Shown: positions 1 to 8,270, counted from the stretch's first letter. The stretch: 64,000 bases of DNA from Paenibacillus phytorum (GCF_013141715.1 NZ_WHOA01000241.1:186001-250000), one strand, 5' to 3'. Numbers and translations are program-made. The notes: generated from the letters alone by a model not told the origin.

Positions 1-1
1 C

Positions 2-454
2 GCAATACAGATCGACGCAGATGGCCAACATGATCCAGAAGCGTTGACTCAAATTATGGAGCCAATCTTGACTGGGCATGTTGATTGCTGCATCGGCTCT
101 CGATTTCTGGTGAAGACCGCCTATCGTTCCGCTTGGAATCGAAGATTAGGGATTCTCTTTTTTACCTGGATGATAAGTTGGATGATTGGTAAGACCTTCA
201 CTGATCCAACATCAGGCTTTAGAGCGGTGAACCGTCCCATTATTGAGCTGTTTGCAAGATATTACCCGGAGGATTATCCGGAGGTAGAGGCTGTAGTTTT
301 ACTGGAACGACAGCAATTCAGAGTGAAAGAAGTATCTGTTTTAATGCATGCGAGGAAAGCGGGACAATCGTCCATTACCCCTGTGAAATCGCTTTACTAT
401 ATGGTTAAAGTATCTCTAGCTGTATGTATGACAAGAATTCGTAATGTGAGTTGA
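2..454 (+). CDS. Glycosyltransferase family 2, C-terminal part (5' end outside window)
   Basis: The frame is open from the first bases of the window and encodes IDADGQHDPE, the Asp-containing nucleotide-sugar/metal motif of GT2 (dolichyl-phosphate-mannose-synthase-like) enzymes. Later come GSRF and a TDPTSGFRA segment, also typical of this family. The protein ends about 150 residues after the window edge with no obvious C-terminal membrane helices. GT2 enzymes of this type usually load a sugar onto undecaprenyl phosphate at the inner membrane face. The gene lies 6 bp upstream of a DUF2304 gene and shares its strand with a flippase-like gene and a GT39 gene, which suggests one surface-glycosylation operon. 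The sugar cannot be predicted. Confidence 0.85.
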   Translation, partial: AIQIDADGQHDPEALTQIMEPILTGHVDCCIGSRFLVKTAYRSAWNRRLGILFFTWMISWMIGKTFTDPTSGFRAVNRPIIELFARYYPEDYPEVEAVVLLERQQFRVKEVSVLMHARKAGQSSITPVKSLYYMVKVSLAVCMTRIRNVS

Positions 455-460
455 TGATTC

Positions 461-805
461 GTGAATGTGTATGTTTGGGCAATCACTTTTTGTTTGGTGT
501 TTATTTTCATTTCCATAGAGCTTATTCGTAGGCAAAAGCTGCAGGAGCAGTACGCCATTCTTTGGCTAGTACTAGGATTTATAATGGCATTGTTTAGTGT
601 GTTTCCGAGCCTATTGGATTTGGTATCGCACAGAATGCATATCTACTACGCACCTTCGTTGCTTTTTTTGGTGGGATTGTTATTCTCACTCGTATTTATC
701 ATGCATTTGACGTTAGTTATCTCTAAGCTTCATCGCAAATTAACCCGATTGATTCAAGAAGTTGCGCTGCTGCAGGAACAAATACGAGGAAAGGGGTCTG
801 AATGA
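461..805 (+). CDS. DUF2304 family small membrane protein
   Basis: A 114-residue protein starting at GTG 461. It has three hydrophobic segments (about residues 2-20, 32-52 and 65-90) and a charged C-terminal tail with coiled-coil character (HRKLTRLIQEVALLQEQI). The fold and the position directly after a GT2 gene match the DUF2304 family, which is commonly found beside polyprenyl-phosphate glycosyltransferases. Its function is unknown; a partner or anchor for the soluble GT2 enzyme is an inference from context. The stop overlaps the next start (ATGA), so translation is probably coupled. Confidence 0.75.
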   Translation: MNVYVWAITFCLVFIFISIELIRRQKLQEQYAILWLVLGFIMALFSVFPSLLDLVSHRMHIYYAPSLLFLVGLLFSLVFIMHLTLVISKLHRKLTRLIQEVALLQEQIRGKGSE

Positions 806-1158
806 TATTGTCGATGGCTCCGATTCTCATTGTATTCCTGAATGTATGTTTATTGGTCTGTGGTCAAATTGTATGGAAAATAGCGCTCAATCGAACGCCA
901 TTAACAGGGATAGATAATTTAGCAACCGTATTAATGCAGCCTTATATTCTAGTAGGATGCTTACTTTATGGCATTGCTACGTTGATATGGTTCTATGCTC
1001 TTAGTCGATTCGATCTAAGTCGTGTTTATCCGCTCCAATCGATTGCGTATGTACTAGGTGCGTTGTTCGGTTGGTTGGTATTAAAGGAAACGTTTACTTC
1101 ATCGCAATGGGTAGGGCTGCTCTTCTTAGTTGGAGGCGCCTTCCTGTTAGCTAAATAG
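802..1158 (+). CDS. EamA/SMR-type small transporter, ArnE/ArnF-like
   Basis: A 118-residue protein with four predicted transmembrane helices. It carries SMR/EamA signatures: an N-terminal helix ending in GQIVWKIAL, LLYGIATLIWFYAL, LSRVYPLQSIAYVLGALFGWLVLKE, and a closing glycine-rich helix. This matches the ArnE/ArnF type of small multidrug-resistance-like subunits thought to flip undecaprenyl-phosphate-linked aminoarabinose. Only one such gene is visible, so it would have to act as a homodimer or with a partner elsewhere. It overlaps the DUF2304 stop by 4 bp and precedes a GT39 gene by 29 bp, fitting a synthesise-flip-transfer operon. Confidence 0.75.
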   Translation: MILSMAPILIVFLNVCLLVCGQIVWKIALNRTPLTGIDNLATVLMQPYILVGCLLYGIATLIWFYALSRFDLSRVYPLQSIAYVLGALFGWLVLKETFTSSQWVGLLFLVGGAFLLAK

Positions 1159-1187
1159 GTTCGTTCTAATAAGGAGAGTAGGGTCTT

Positions 1188-2399
1188 ATGAAACGCGGAG
1201 TTTGGATTAGCTTGCTGTTGCTTATGGCTGCAGCTCTGTATATACGCCTGCACTATGTGCTTGAAGCTGAATACCCACCACTTGAATGGGATCAATTAGA
1301 GTACACGAAGACAGCGATTCAATTGCTAGAAAAAGGCATATTCGCCTATCGCGATACGGTGCCTAACTCACTCGTGACACCCGGATTTCCGCTGCTCTTA
1401 GCGGCTGTATTTAGTCTTACAGGCCATGAACAGCTGGAGTCGGCATTAATGGTCGTTCGTGTCATGAACTGCTTTATTTCACTGGGAGCGATACTATTCC
1501 TATTTCTGATTGGAAAAAGGCTGTTTAACCCCTTAACAGGGCTAATCGCCGGCGCTTTTGCCGCGGTGTATCCTTCCTACGTCTGGTCAACTTCACTCAT
1601 CTTGACGGAGGTTCCGTTTTTGACTGTTTTTACAGGTCTGCTCTACATGCAGGTGCGCATCATACAAGATAACAAATGGCGGGATCATCTCTGGATGGGG
1701 GCACTGCTGGGGCTTTGCGTCCTTATTCGTCCGAATATACTTCCCCTAGCTGTTGTTCCCTATATGTTTCTTTGGGTGAAAACGAAGAAAATAGACGCAG
1801 CCTATGGATTACTAGCAGCTGCGTCTTTTGCCTGTATGATGATGCCTTGGTGGATTCGGAATTGGATGACTTTTCATTCTTTTATTTTTATCGCCAAAGG
1901 GGAAGCGGGCAATCCGTTCCTTGGAGGAACGGACCCCTACTTCCGAGGAACAATCGATTGGGACCATATCGATAAAGATAATCAGTTCGCTGAAGGTATG
2001 AGACGAATAAAAGAAGGTTTGGTTGAGGAACCTTTGTTATGGATGAAATGGATGACAATTGGGAAATTACTCGTATTTTTTAAAACGATGTGGGTGGGAC
2101 CTTATCCTTTTTCCGTACCGGCTTGGTATGCGAATGCACTTACTCAGTTGCATACTTTCTTAATTGCTGCAGGCAGCATAGCGATGATCATTTTCAGCTT
2201 TCGCAAGCCTTCGGTTCAATATGTAACAGTGGCATTTCTCTTGTTTTTAGGTGTCCATATGGTGTTTATTCCGGTGGATCGCTATGTGTACGGTATGCTT
2301 CCATTTCTGATGCTGGGCAGCGCCTATTTGATTACACAAGTCATCTACTTACTTCATAGCGTCTGGACTACCTCTCTCCTGCAGCGGAGGGGGATCTAA
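1188..2399 (+). CDS. GT39/ArnT-like membrane glycosyltransferase (GT-C fold)
   Basis: A 403-residue polytopic membrane protein with about 9-10 hydrophobic segments. After the first helix comes an extracytoplasmic loop with EWDQLEYTKTA; an acidic residue here is the expected catalytic site of GT-C enzymes such as protein O-mannosyltransferases and ArnT. RPN in a later loop (LCVLIRPNILPL) is also typical of bacterial GT39 proteins. It should take a sugar from a polyprenyl-phosphate donor outside the membrane; the acceptor is unknown. An AAGGAG site lies upstream of ATG 1188. Its last 32 bp overlap the convergent CBS gene. Confidence 0.8.
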   Translation: MKRGVWISLLLLMAAALYIRLHYVLEAEYPPLEWDQLEYTKTAIQLLEKGIFAYRDTVPNSLVTPGFPLLLAAVFSLTGHEQLESALMVVRVMNCFISLGAILFLFLIGKRLFNPLTGLIAGAFAAVYPSYVWSTSLILTEVPFLTVFTGLLYMQVRIIQDNKWRDHLWMGALLGLCVLIRPNILPLAVVPYMFLWVKTKKIDAAYGLLAAASFACMMMPWWIRNWMTFHSFIFIAKGEAGNPFLGGTDPYFRGTIDWDHIDKDNQFAEGMRRIKEGLVEEPLLWMKWMTIGKLLVFFKTMWVGPYPFSVPAWYANALTQLHTFLIAAGSIAMIIFSFRKPSVQYVTVAFLLFLGVHMVFIPVDRYVYGMLPFLMLGSAYLITQVIYLLHSVWTTSLLQRRGI

Positions 2400-2799
2400 A
2401 CACAACCTGCTTCGCGCAGTATTCGATAATCTCGCTCCTACGAACGATCCCGATAAATTTATCGGAATCATCTACAATCGGCACGAAGTTTTGCACTTTG
2501 GCCAAATCGATAAGATCGACCATTTCGGCATGAATATGAACTGGCTTATTTTGGACACGCAGAGGAACCTCGGCCAGCACATGACGGTGAGCATTTTCAA
2601 AGCCAATTCCGTCTGAATTTTTGAGAAACCACAATAAATCTCCTTCGGTAACCGTACCTACATAATGACCATCATCGGAAAGAATAGGCACAGCAGTATA
2701 ACGGTGATATTCCATACGTTCTAATGTTTGACGAAGCGTTGCTTGCAATGTCGTTGTTATAACTTCGGATTTAGGCAAAAGGAAAAAAGCAATATTCAT
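2368..2799 (-). CDS. CBS-domain pair protein, YkuL-like
   Basis: A 143-residue cytoplasmic protein made almost entirely of two CBS motifs. The first (about residues 12-65) contains RYTAVPILSDDGHYVGTVTEGDLL; the second (about residues 80-135) contains NFVPIVDDSDKFIGIVRRSEII. CBS pairs bind adenosyl ligands or cyclic dinucleotides and act as sensors. The length and N-terminus resemble B. subtilis YkuL. AcuB is also a CBS protein but is longer with an ACT domain, so this is not the missing acuB of the acu locus. Its ribosome-binding site is the tail of a hairpin repeat described separately (2811-2880). Confidence 0.85.
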   Translation of the reverse strand: MNIAFFLLPKSEVITTTLQATLRQTLERMEYHRYTAVPILSDDGHYVGTVTEGDLLWFLKNSDGIGFENAHRHVLAEVPLRVQNKPVHIHAEMVDLIDLAKVQNFVPIVDDSDKFIGIVRRSEIIEYCAKQVVFRSPSAAGER

Positions 2800-2810
2800 T
2801 CATTAACACT

Positions 2811-2880
2811 CCTTAGAGTTTTCCGTAGGAAAACTTTCTTCGTAAGCATAGGCCGAGTTTTCCGTAGGAAAACTTTCTTC
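2811..2880 (-). repeat. Two tandem hairpin repeats in the 5' UTR of the CBS gene
   Basis: Two copies of a 26-bp unit lie at 2816-2841 and 2855-2880. Read on the minus strand, each contains a perfect hairpin AGTTTTCC-TAC-GGAAAACT. Between them is the minus-strand sequence TATGCTTACGAAG. The proximal copy continues directly into CTCTAAGGAG, the ribosome-binding site of the CBS gene. The same TATGCTTACG-hairpin-CTCTAAGGAGG order occurs upstream of the PTS gene at 45115-45239. The structure is seen directly; its function is unknown. Confidence 0.85.
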
Positions 2881-2953
2881 AACATTTCTATTGTATCAAA
2901 CTTTTCGAATAGAATCTAAACCTGTGATGGATGCTAGAAGTGAGGTGAAAGTT

Positions 2954-3415
2954 ATGAATCGAGCATTGACAACAGCAGTGATTGGAATTGGTACTGCTCA
3001 AGTAATGAAATTGCCACTTTTCTATTTGAAAACTAGAAAGTGGGATTGGTCGCAGCTGACCCAAACAGGAGGGATGCCAAGCTCGCACTCCTCGGGGGTA
3101 TCTGCGCTTGCAACCTATATAGCGATGAAAAGAGGCCTTTCTGCGATCGATTTTGCCGTGAGTTCGGTTTTCGGAGCGGTCGTCATGTATGATGCGATGG
3201 GGATCCGGCGGGCTGCTGGAGAGATTGCAGTTGAAGTGAACGACCTTGATGAGCAAGTCGAGAGATTGGCTAAACAGCACCCGGGTTTGTACCATGCACG
3301 AAGACGTAAAGCCTTAAAGGAACGATTAGGTCATTTGCCTAGAGAAGTCGTGGGGGGAGCGCTTCTGGGTATTGCCATAGGTGCTTTTAGTTATATGCTG
3401 GAAAACAAGAAATAG
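2954..3415 (+). CDS. Divergent PAP2 family protein (DUF212, YuiD-like)
   Basis: A 153-residue protein beginning at ATG 2954, chosen because GAGGTGAAAG lies immediately upstream; in-frame codons at 2891 and 2927 lack a good site. It carries GGMPSSHSSGVSALATY, the signature of the YuiD/DUF212 branch related to acid phosphatase/vanadium haloperoxidase (PAP2) enzymes, and three to four hydrophobic segments. The PAP2-like histidine is present in PSSHS, but the family lacks the full PAP2 motif set and no substrate is established. It stands alone between the CBS gene and a GNAT gene. Confidence 0.85.
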   Translation: MNRALTTAVIGIGTAQVMKLPLFYLKTRKWDWSQLTQTGGMPSSHSSGVSALATYIAMKRGLSAIDFAVSSVFGAVVMYDAMGIRRAAGEIAVEVNDLDEQVERLAKQHPGLYHARRRKALKERLGHLPREVVGGALLGIAIGAFSYMLENKK

Positions 3416-3491
3416 TATGAACGGTACATGTGGACAACTTTTCTTGAATGGGATAAGATCAAGAAATGTTCTTAGAAAGGAAGAAGTTCAC

Positions 3492-3929
3492 ATGGAAATC
3501 ATTCAAGTCACAACGAAAGATCAGTTACAAGCTTGTTTTGGAGTACGATTCAAAGTGTTCGTTGAAGAACAGCAAGTACCTGCGCACGAGGAAATTGATG
3601 GAAAAGATGAATCACCTGAAGCGTGCCATCATTTTCTTATGTTAGATGGAGATCAGCCTGTTGCAGCAGCTCGTTGGTATGAATATCAACCTCAAACGGC
3701 TAAACTGCAGCGTGTAGCGGTTTTGAAAGAATACAGGGGCCGATCCCTAGGTAAACAATTGATTCTTGCAATGGAGCAGCAAGCTCGTGAAAAGCATTGT
3801 TCAGCTGCGATCCTCGACGCACAATGTCAAGCGGAGGGCTTTTATAGCCAACTTGGCTATAAAGTAATCTCGGATGAACCTTTTTATGATGCTGGCATCC
3901 TACATGTCAGAATGAAAAAACCGCTTTAA
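3492..3929 (+). CDS. GNAT family N-acetyltransferase (YjcF/ElaA-like)
   Basis: A 145-residue protein from ATG 3492, preceded by GAAAGGAAGAAG; a longer reading frame upstream has no ribosome-binding site. The N-terminus FGVRFKVFVEEQQVPAHEEIDG is typical of the YjcF/ElaA branch. The acetyl-CoA pyrophosphate loop is visible as VAVLKEYRGRSLGKQL (RxxGxG variant RGRSLG). It should transfer an acetyl group to a small molecule or protein amine; the substrate is unknown. The stop codon sits inside the bidirectional terminator shared with the convergent kinase gene. Confidence 0.85.
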   Translation: MEIIQVTTKDQLQACFGVRFKVFVEEQQVPAHEEIDGKDESPEACHHFLMLDGDQPVAAARWYEYQPQTAKLQRVAVLKEYRGRSLGKQLILAMEQQAREKHCSAAILDAQCQAEGFYSQLGYKVISDEPFYDAGILHVRMKKPL

Positions 3930-3952
3930 AGAAAAGCGGTTTTTTCATTCTG
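3908..3952. terminator. Bidirectional intrinsic terminator
   Basis: Perfect 17-bp inverted repeat (3908-3924 and 3936-3952) with an 11-nt loop; the stem includes GCGGTTTTTTCATTC, giving a U-tract in both directions. It contains the stop codons of both convergent genes. Confidence 0.9.
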
Positions 3953-5545
3953 TGAATTTTCGTCAACTAATGGGAAGGTTATGATAAACCGAGTACCCTT
4001 TCCTAGTTCGCTCTCGACTTCCAAGGTCCCTTGGTGATCTTGAACGATTTTGTAGCAAATAGATAAACCAAGTCCGGTACCGGCTGCTTTTGTCGTGAAG
4101 AAGGGATGGAAGATCTTCTCTAACTGTTCACTTGGAATGCCTGGGCCGTTATCGGCAATAATTAACGTCGCGCTCTTCGGATCGCGGCTTAATTGCATGC
4201 GGATAATGCCGTTTTCTTCCATGGCTTCGCAAGCATTTTTAATAATGTTAAGCAATAACTGAATCATTTTATCTTGGTCCATCCATACGAGGATAGGATC
4301 CATCCATTCTTGATAATGAATTTCATGGCCGAAACGAGTAGCTTCTGATTCCATCAAGGCAACAACCTTAAGTACACACTCATGTAGAGAATCGACTTGG
4401 AAATCAATGCGATGGGGCTTTGAGAATTGGAGGAATTCTGCTGTTAAGTCACTCATCCGATCAATTTCATCCATGATCATTGCATACCAATTTTCAATAT
4501 TGTAACCGTTTGCCTTGGAGATTTGCAGAAATCCCTTTACTGTTGTCAACGGATTTCGAATTTCATGAGCCATCCCGGATGCAAGCTCACCGACGACTCT
4601 CAGTTTTTCTGATCTGAGCATATGCTCTTCGCGCTTTAACCATGATTCACGTTTCTTCATGAATAAGTTATGCTCGGCTAATAAAATGAGATCATCCTTA
4701 GTCAAACCCTCTAGCGGATAATTAGCAATGCCATACGTGATCTGAATGCCAGTCAATTTAGGGAGTTCAGAATCTAGCTTTAGCTTGAAAGAAGTGGTTG
4801 AATCATGATCTGGATTAAGTGGCATGACGACAGCGAACTCATCACCACCGTACCTTGCTATAAAAAGGGAGTCTTTAAACAAGATTTGCAGGAGGTCTGC
4901 CATTTGCTTCAAAATGAAATTCCCCGCTTGAAACCCGCGAGTTGTATTCATTGTCTTCAGATCCGTACAATCAATAAGGATAAGAACTAGACTTTGCTTT
5001 TGCTGTATGTATTGTTCCAATCTGCGATGTGACTCTTCGTAATTATATAATCCTGTTAGCGAATCCTTTTGTGCAGATAAATATCGTTCATTTCTTAATG
5101 AATCTGCTTGTCTAATGGTAGAATAAGCTGCTCGTGTGAATAAGGCTACCGCGGTAAAAGCAAGTATACTATTAAGAGCATGAATCCATAGCATGTTTGT
5201 ATTTGAAAAATCAATAATTAGATAAACATTGCAAAGATAAACGAGAGCATAGGATGCAGCTAACAACCAAGATTTTTTGCGGCTTTCTTCTTTATAAATA
5301 TCGAAGGAAAGTGTTAGGATGTACAAAGGAAGACAAAGATTTGAATGTCCGATGTAATGTAAAAATCCAATGAAAAGTAGGCGAAGCCAAGGGATTGCTG
5401 CATACTGCATTTGAAGTCTAAGACTGATGATGTAAAGGACCAATCCTACTAAAAGTAAGGGTATGTTAAGTGCAGTATGCAAAATAGTTGTGTATAGACA
5501 AAAAACAAGTGCATAGACATAAAAAATCCAATTGATAACCACCAT
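3926..5545 (-). CDS. Membrane GGDEF-histidine kinase fusion protein
   Basis: A 539-residue protein with three parts. Residues 1-145 form five to six hydrophobic helices. Residues about 155-300 form a GGDEF domain with intact YGGDEF at 232-237. Residues about 310-535 form a histidine kinase: H327 in GMAHEIRNPLT, N-box NIIKNACEAM, G1 DNGPGIP and G2 GTGLGLSI. The kinase part resembles sporulation-type kinases (KinB/KinD style). In the GGDEF domain the usual NDxxGHxxGD stretch reads NTTRGFQAGN, so the guanine-contacting Asp is replaced by Asn209 and cyclase activity is doubtful. No response regulator is adjacent. The ATG at 5545 follows CAGGAG at normal spacing. Confidence 0.88.
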   Translation of the reverse strand: MVVINWIFYVYALVFCLYTTILHTALNIPLLLVGLVLYIISLRLQMQYAAIPWLRLLFIGFLHYIGHSNLCLPLYILTLSFDIYKEESRKKSWLLAASYALVYLCNVYLIIDFSNTNMLWIHALNSILAFTAVALFTRAAYSTIRQADSLRNERYLSAQKDSLTGLYNYEESHRRLEQYIQQKQSLVLILIDCTDLKTMNTTRGFQAGNFILKQMADLLQILFKDSLFIARYGGDEFAVVMPLNPDHDSTTSFKLKLDSELPKLTGIQITYGIANYPLEGLTKDDLILLAEHNLFMKKRESWLKREEHMLRSEKLRVVGELASGMAHEIRNPLTTVKGFLQISKANGYNIENWYAMIMDEIDRMSDLTAEFLQFSKPHRIDFQVDSLHECVLKVVALMESEATRFGHEIHYQEWMDPILVWMDQDKMIQLLLNIIKNACEAMEENGIIRMQLSRDPKSATLIIADNGPGIPSEQLEKIFHPFFTTKAAGTGLGLSICYKIVQDHQGTLEVESELGKGTRFIITFPLVDENSQNEKTAFL

Positions 5546-5693
5546 ATCATCTCCTGAATGTAACTAAACGCGGTCGCTCACTTTGAATGGCCTCCATAGA
5601 GGTTTCTCACATCATTGTGACATGTTCTCTGTCTATGAACTAAATCCCTTCTAACAATAGTAAACAAAATTGAAAAGTATCACGCTTCTTCTC

Positions 5694-5731
5694 AAAAAAA
5701 AAACCTTGAGGACCATTCATCCCTAGGTTTT
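5694..5731 (-). terminator. Intrinsic terminator of the metallo-hydrolase gene
   Basis: Imperfect hairpin read on the minus strand, AAAACCTAGGGA pairing with TCCTCAAGGTTTT, followed by a run of T. It lies just beyond the stop of the gene at 5747. Confidence 0.65.
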
Positions 5732-5746
5732 GATCGTAAAATATAA

Positions 5747-6499
5747 TTATTCCGGAATTTCAATCACTTCATGTTGATGGATGAAAGTCATGCTGCCTGT
5801 TTTTCCAACAAAATTCATCATATCATCGTCATAATGCATCAGATAGATTCGTTCCTGTACATAGTCAGGCAAGGTAAGCAATTCTTCCAATGTAGCATGA
5901 ATAAAACCGTTCCCGCTTAGTTGACAATCGTGTAAAATGGTATGACAGTTTCTCTTGTTAACAATTTCTTGAACGAGAAGTTCCTCATTAAATTGGGTAT
6001 CAGCACTATAGAACGTTCGGCCATTGATAAAAAGTGAGTAGTTAAGCTTATGAGGTATATGAAGTGTGGATATAAATTCAATGGTTAGACCAGGTTGGAT
6101 GCTAGTAGGTACATTTTCTTCGATAAGGATGACTTCGAAATAATCCTCAAGTCTGCTGAAACCGTCTGCGGGATTATACATGCCGCCTTTTAGCGTGTTT
6201 TCCCAAAGGACCCCTGCTAGCGATTCTGTTAGGAAAAGTTTGGTTTTCTTATTCTTATATTGGTATAACAATCGAAAGGCGATTTCTTCTATTCCGCCCA
6301 CATGATCGGCATGAATGTGCGAAATGATGATACCATCAATTTGGTCAGGCTGTACACCGATCTCATGAAGCGATCTTGGCGTTGTTGCCCCGCAGTCGAT
6401 TAGGATGTTCATTTCATTTGAACGGATTAATGCGCTTGTATTGTAAAATGTTTTGGCAAACGCACTGCCGGTTCCCAACATTTGAATTTTCAAACTCAT
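5747..6499 (-). CDS. MBL-fold metallo-hydrolase (RNase Z-like)
   Basis: A 250-residue cytoplasmic protein. MLGTGSAFAK near the N-terminus and HIHADHVGG (HxHxDH motif) are hallmarks of the metallo-beta-lactamase fold with two bound metals. Further candidate ligands are Asp in YSADTQFN, His in LHDCQL and His in LMHYDDD. The arrangement resembles RNase Z/ElaC-like or phosphodiesterase members rather than beta-lactamases, but it lacks the exosite arm expected of true RNase Z, so a specific substrate is not assigned. GGAGG precedes ATG 6499. Single gene with its own terminator. Confidence 0.85.
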   Translation of the reverse strand: MSLKIQMLGTGSAFAKTFYNTSALIRSNEMNILIDCGATTPRSLHEIGVQPDQIDGIIISHIHADHVGGIEEIAFRLLYQYKNKKTKLFLTESLAGVLWENTLKGGMYNPADGFSRLEDYFEVILIEENVPTSIQPGLTIEFISTLHIPHKLNYSLFINGRTFYSADTQFNEELLVQEIVNKRNCHTILHDCQLSGNGFIHATLEELLTLPDYVQERIYLMHYDDDMMNFVGKTGSMTFIHQHEVIEIPE

Positions 6500-6678
6500 T
6501 CAGCAGCCTCCATTGTTCGACAAAAACCATCTTTTTCTAATGTAGCATGGGAGGTTGCGGAATTTCAACCATTATGTGCAGACACTTTTGAATGAATAGA
6601 GTCAATACTATACACAAATGAATAAATTAAGGCGGGTAAACCCTATATTTTATCTAATTAAAAGGTGTTGATTACTTT

Positions 6679-7572
6679 ATGATTTGGATGATTAGTAGTA
6701 TTTTGTTTGTTCTTCTCTGTCTAGCTCTAATAGGTATATCGGTCTATGTAGGCTGGCAGCTCACACATCCTCAACGTAAGCCGGTTGATGCCTCACCAGA
6801 CGACTATGGTTTGCACATGGAGAATATTAGTTTCCCAAGCCGATCTAGAGATGTTCGATTAGATGGATGGTTTTTGAAGTCTCCTTATGCACCAACTGAT
6901 GCTAATCCAATGACCGTTATTATGTCTCATGGTTATGCAGGAACACGTCTGGAAAAAGGGCTTCCGGCGCTGGCCTTGGCTAAATCCATTGTCGAAGCAG
7001 GCTATCATGTGCTTATGTTTGATTTTCGGAACTCGGGGAAATCGGAGGGAAAAATAACTACGGTAGGTTTTTTGGAAAAGCAAGATGTACTCGGTGCTAT
7101 CGACTGGGTTCAGGAGCGCGAACCAAGTAAAATCTGCTTGATCGGCTTTTCAATGGGCGGTAGTACATCCATCTTAGCAGCAGCCGAAGAGAGGGTTGTG
7201 TTAGGGGTCATAACAGATAGCGCCTTTAGTCAGCTCAGTCCTTACTTGAGGGACAATTTGCCTGTATGGTCTAATCTTCCGCGGTTTCCTTTTACACCTT
7301 TAATTCTACTTATTTTACCTAGATTAATTGGTATCAACCCACATCGCGTTGATGCGCTTGCCGCGGTAGATCACATTTATCCTAGGCCGATTCTTTTTAT
7401 TCATAGTCGAGATGATGAGGCTATTCCTTGGTCTAACAGTGAAGGAATGTGGAGCCGCCATCCGGACGCATTTGAACTTTGGGTCACACAAAAAGCGGGG
7501 CATGTCGGCTCCTATCACATGCAGCCGGAGGACTATACACAACGTGTTCTAGCTTTTTTATCAAAATTATAA
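6679..7572 (+). CDS. Alpha/beta hydrolase with N-terminal membrane anchor
   Basis: A 297-residue protein. One hydrophobic helix (residues 3-27) precedes a hydrolase domain. Visible features are the oxyanion region SHGYAGTR, the nucleophile elbow GFSMGGS (catalytic Ser), Asp in HSRDDEAIP and His in KAGHVGSY, a complete Ser-Asp-His triad. The family (often called YqkD/FrsA-like or peptidase S9-type hydrolase) acts on esters or amides; the substrate is unknown. The domain probably faces either side of the membrane; topology cannot be settled from sequence alone. It stands alone, 80 bp ahead of a secreted stalk-domain protein gene. Confidence 0.85.
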   Translation: MIWMISSILFVLLCLALIGISVYVGWQLTHPQRKPVDASPDDYGLHMENISFPSRSRDVRLDGWFLKSPYAPTDANPMTVIMSHGYAGTRLEKGLPALALAKSIVEAGYHVLMFDFRNSGKSEGKITTVGFLEKQDVLGAIDWVQEREPSKICLIGFSMGGSTSILAAAEERVVLGVITDSAFSQLSPYLRDNLPVWSNLPRFPFTPLILLILPRLIGINPHRVDALAAVDHIYPRPILFIHSRDDEAIPWSNSEGMWSRHPDAFELWVTQKAGHVGSYHMQPEDYTQRVLAFLSKL

Positions 7573-7652
7573 AATCATCGCAACTCTTCTTAATCATCGG
7601 AGTATAAAGATGCAGACACAAAGATTACTAACAAGAGCTGGAGGTTACGCGA

Positions 7653-8270
7653 ATGAAAGTTCAACGGATATTAGCGTTGATGCTGATGTTTTTTGTTCTA
7701 AGTACGGCTGCAGTGGTGGCTTCATCGATATGGGGGGACTTTAAAGGTAATAATATTGCCCGATTAATCGTTAATGAAGAGACAGTGGAATTCGGGGATG
7801 CAGATGTTCCGCCTCTTATTGTTGAAGGTAAAACCGTTCTGCCGCTGCGCGCAGTAAGTGATGCGCTTCAAGCATTGGTGAAATGGGATAACTCGAACAA
7901 GACTGCCTACTTATACAAACCCAATGTGCACATGTTCTTTACGACTGAGGTGCGTAAAGACTCCGCCATCGTTCCTTTTGGTGTTGTAGAGCGCGGCAAA
8001 GAAGCAGACTTTATCGTTTTTGCTCAAGTCGATAATTTGAAGACAAGTATTAATTCTGTACGGGTTTCTGTTGTATCACCAAGCGGGAAGAGCGTGATTA
8101 CACCAGTTGTGAAATCAATCTCAGAATCGAAAGAATCGTTTTGGCTGAAAGTACCTTTGTATGGCGTTTCCTTTAATGAGGCTGGTACATACGTCGTTAA
8201 ATTTGCTATGAAGCAAGATGGTTCTAACGACTATTCAGTTGTATCAGAGAAGCAGATTCAATCCGAATAG
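7653..8270 (+). CDS. Secreted copper amine oxidase N-terminal (stalk) domain protein
   Basis: A 205-residue protein with an N-terminal signal peptide or anchor (KVQRILALMLMFFVLSTAAVVASS). The segment VNEETVEFGDADVPPLIVEGKTVLPLRAVSDALQ, given here only in part as PPLIVEGKTVLPLRAVSDAL, followed by VKWDNSNKTAYLYKP, is the stalk domain once named after the N-terminus of copper amine oxidase. Here no oxidase domain follows; the C-terminal 100 residues look like a beta-sandwich. Such proteins are abundant in Paenibacillus and probably act at the cell surface. GGAGG precedes ATG 7653. A relative lies at 18157. Confidence 0.75.
   Translation: MKVQRILALMLMFFVLSTAAVVASSIWGDFKGNNIARLIVNEETVEFGDADVPPLIVEGKTVLPLRAVSDALQALVKWDNSNKTAYLYKPNVHMFFTTEVRKDSAIVPFGVVERGKEADFIVFAQVDNLKTSINSVRVSVVSPSGKSVITPVVKSISESKESFWLKVPLYGVSFNEAGTYVVKFAMKQDGSNDYSVVSEKQIQSE

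Noticed and set aside
2368-2799. CBS protein as the missing AcuB
   Set aside because: It lacks the C-terminal ACT-like part, resembles YkuL and is 50 kb from acuA/acuC.
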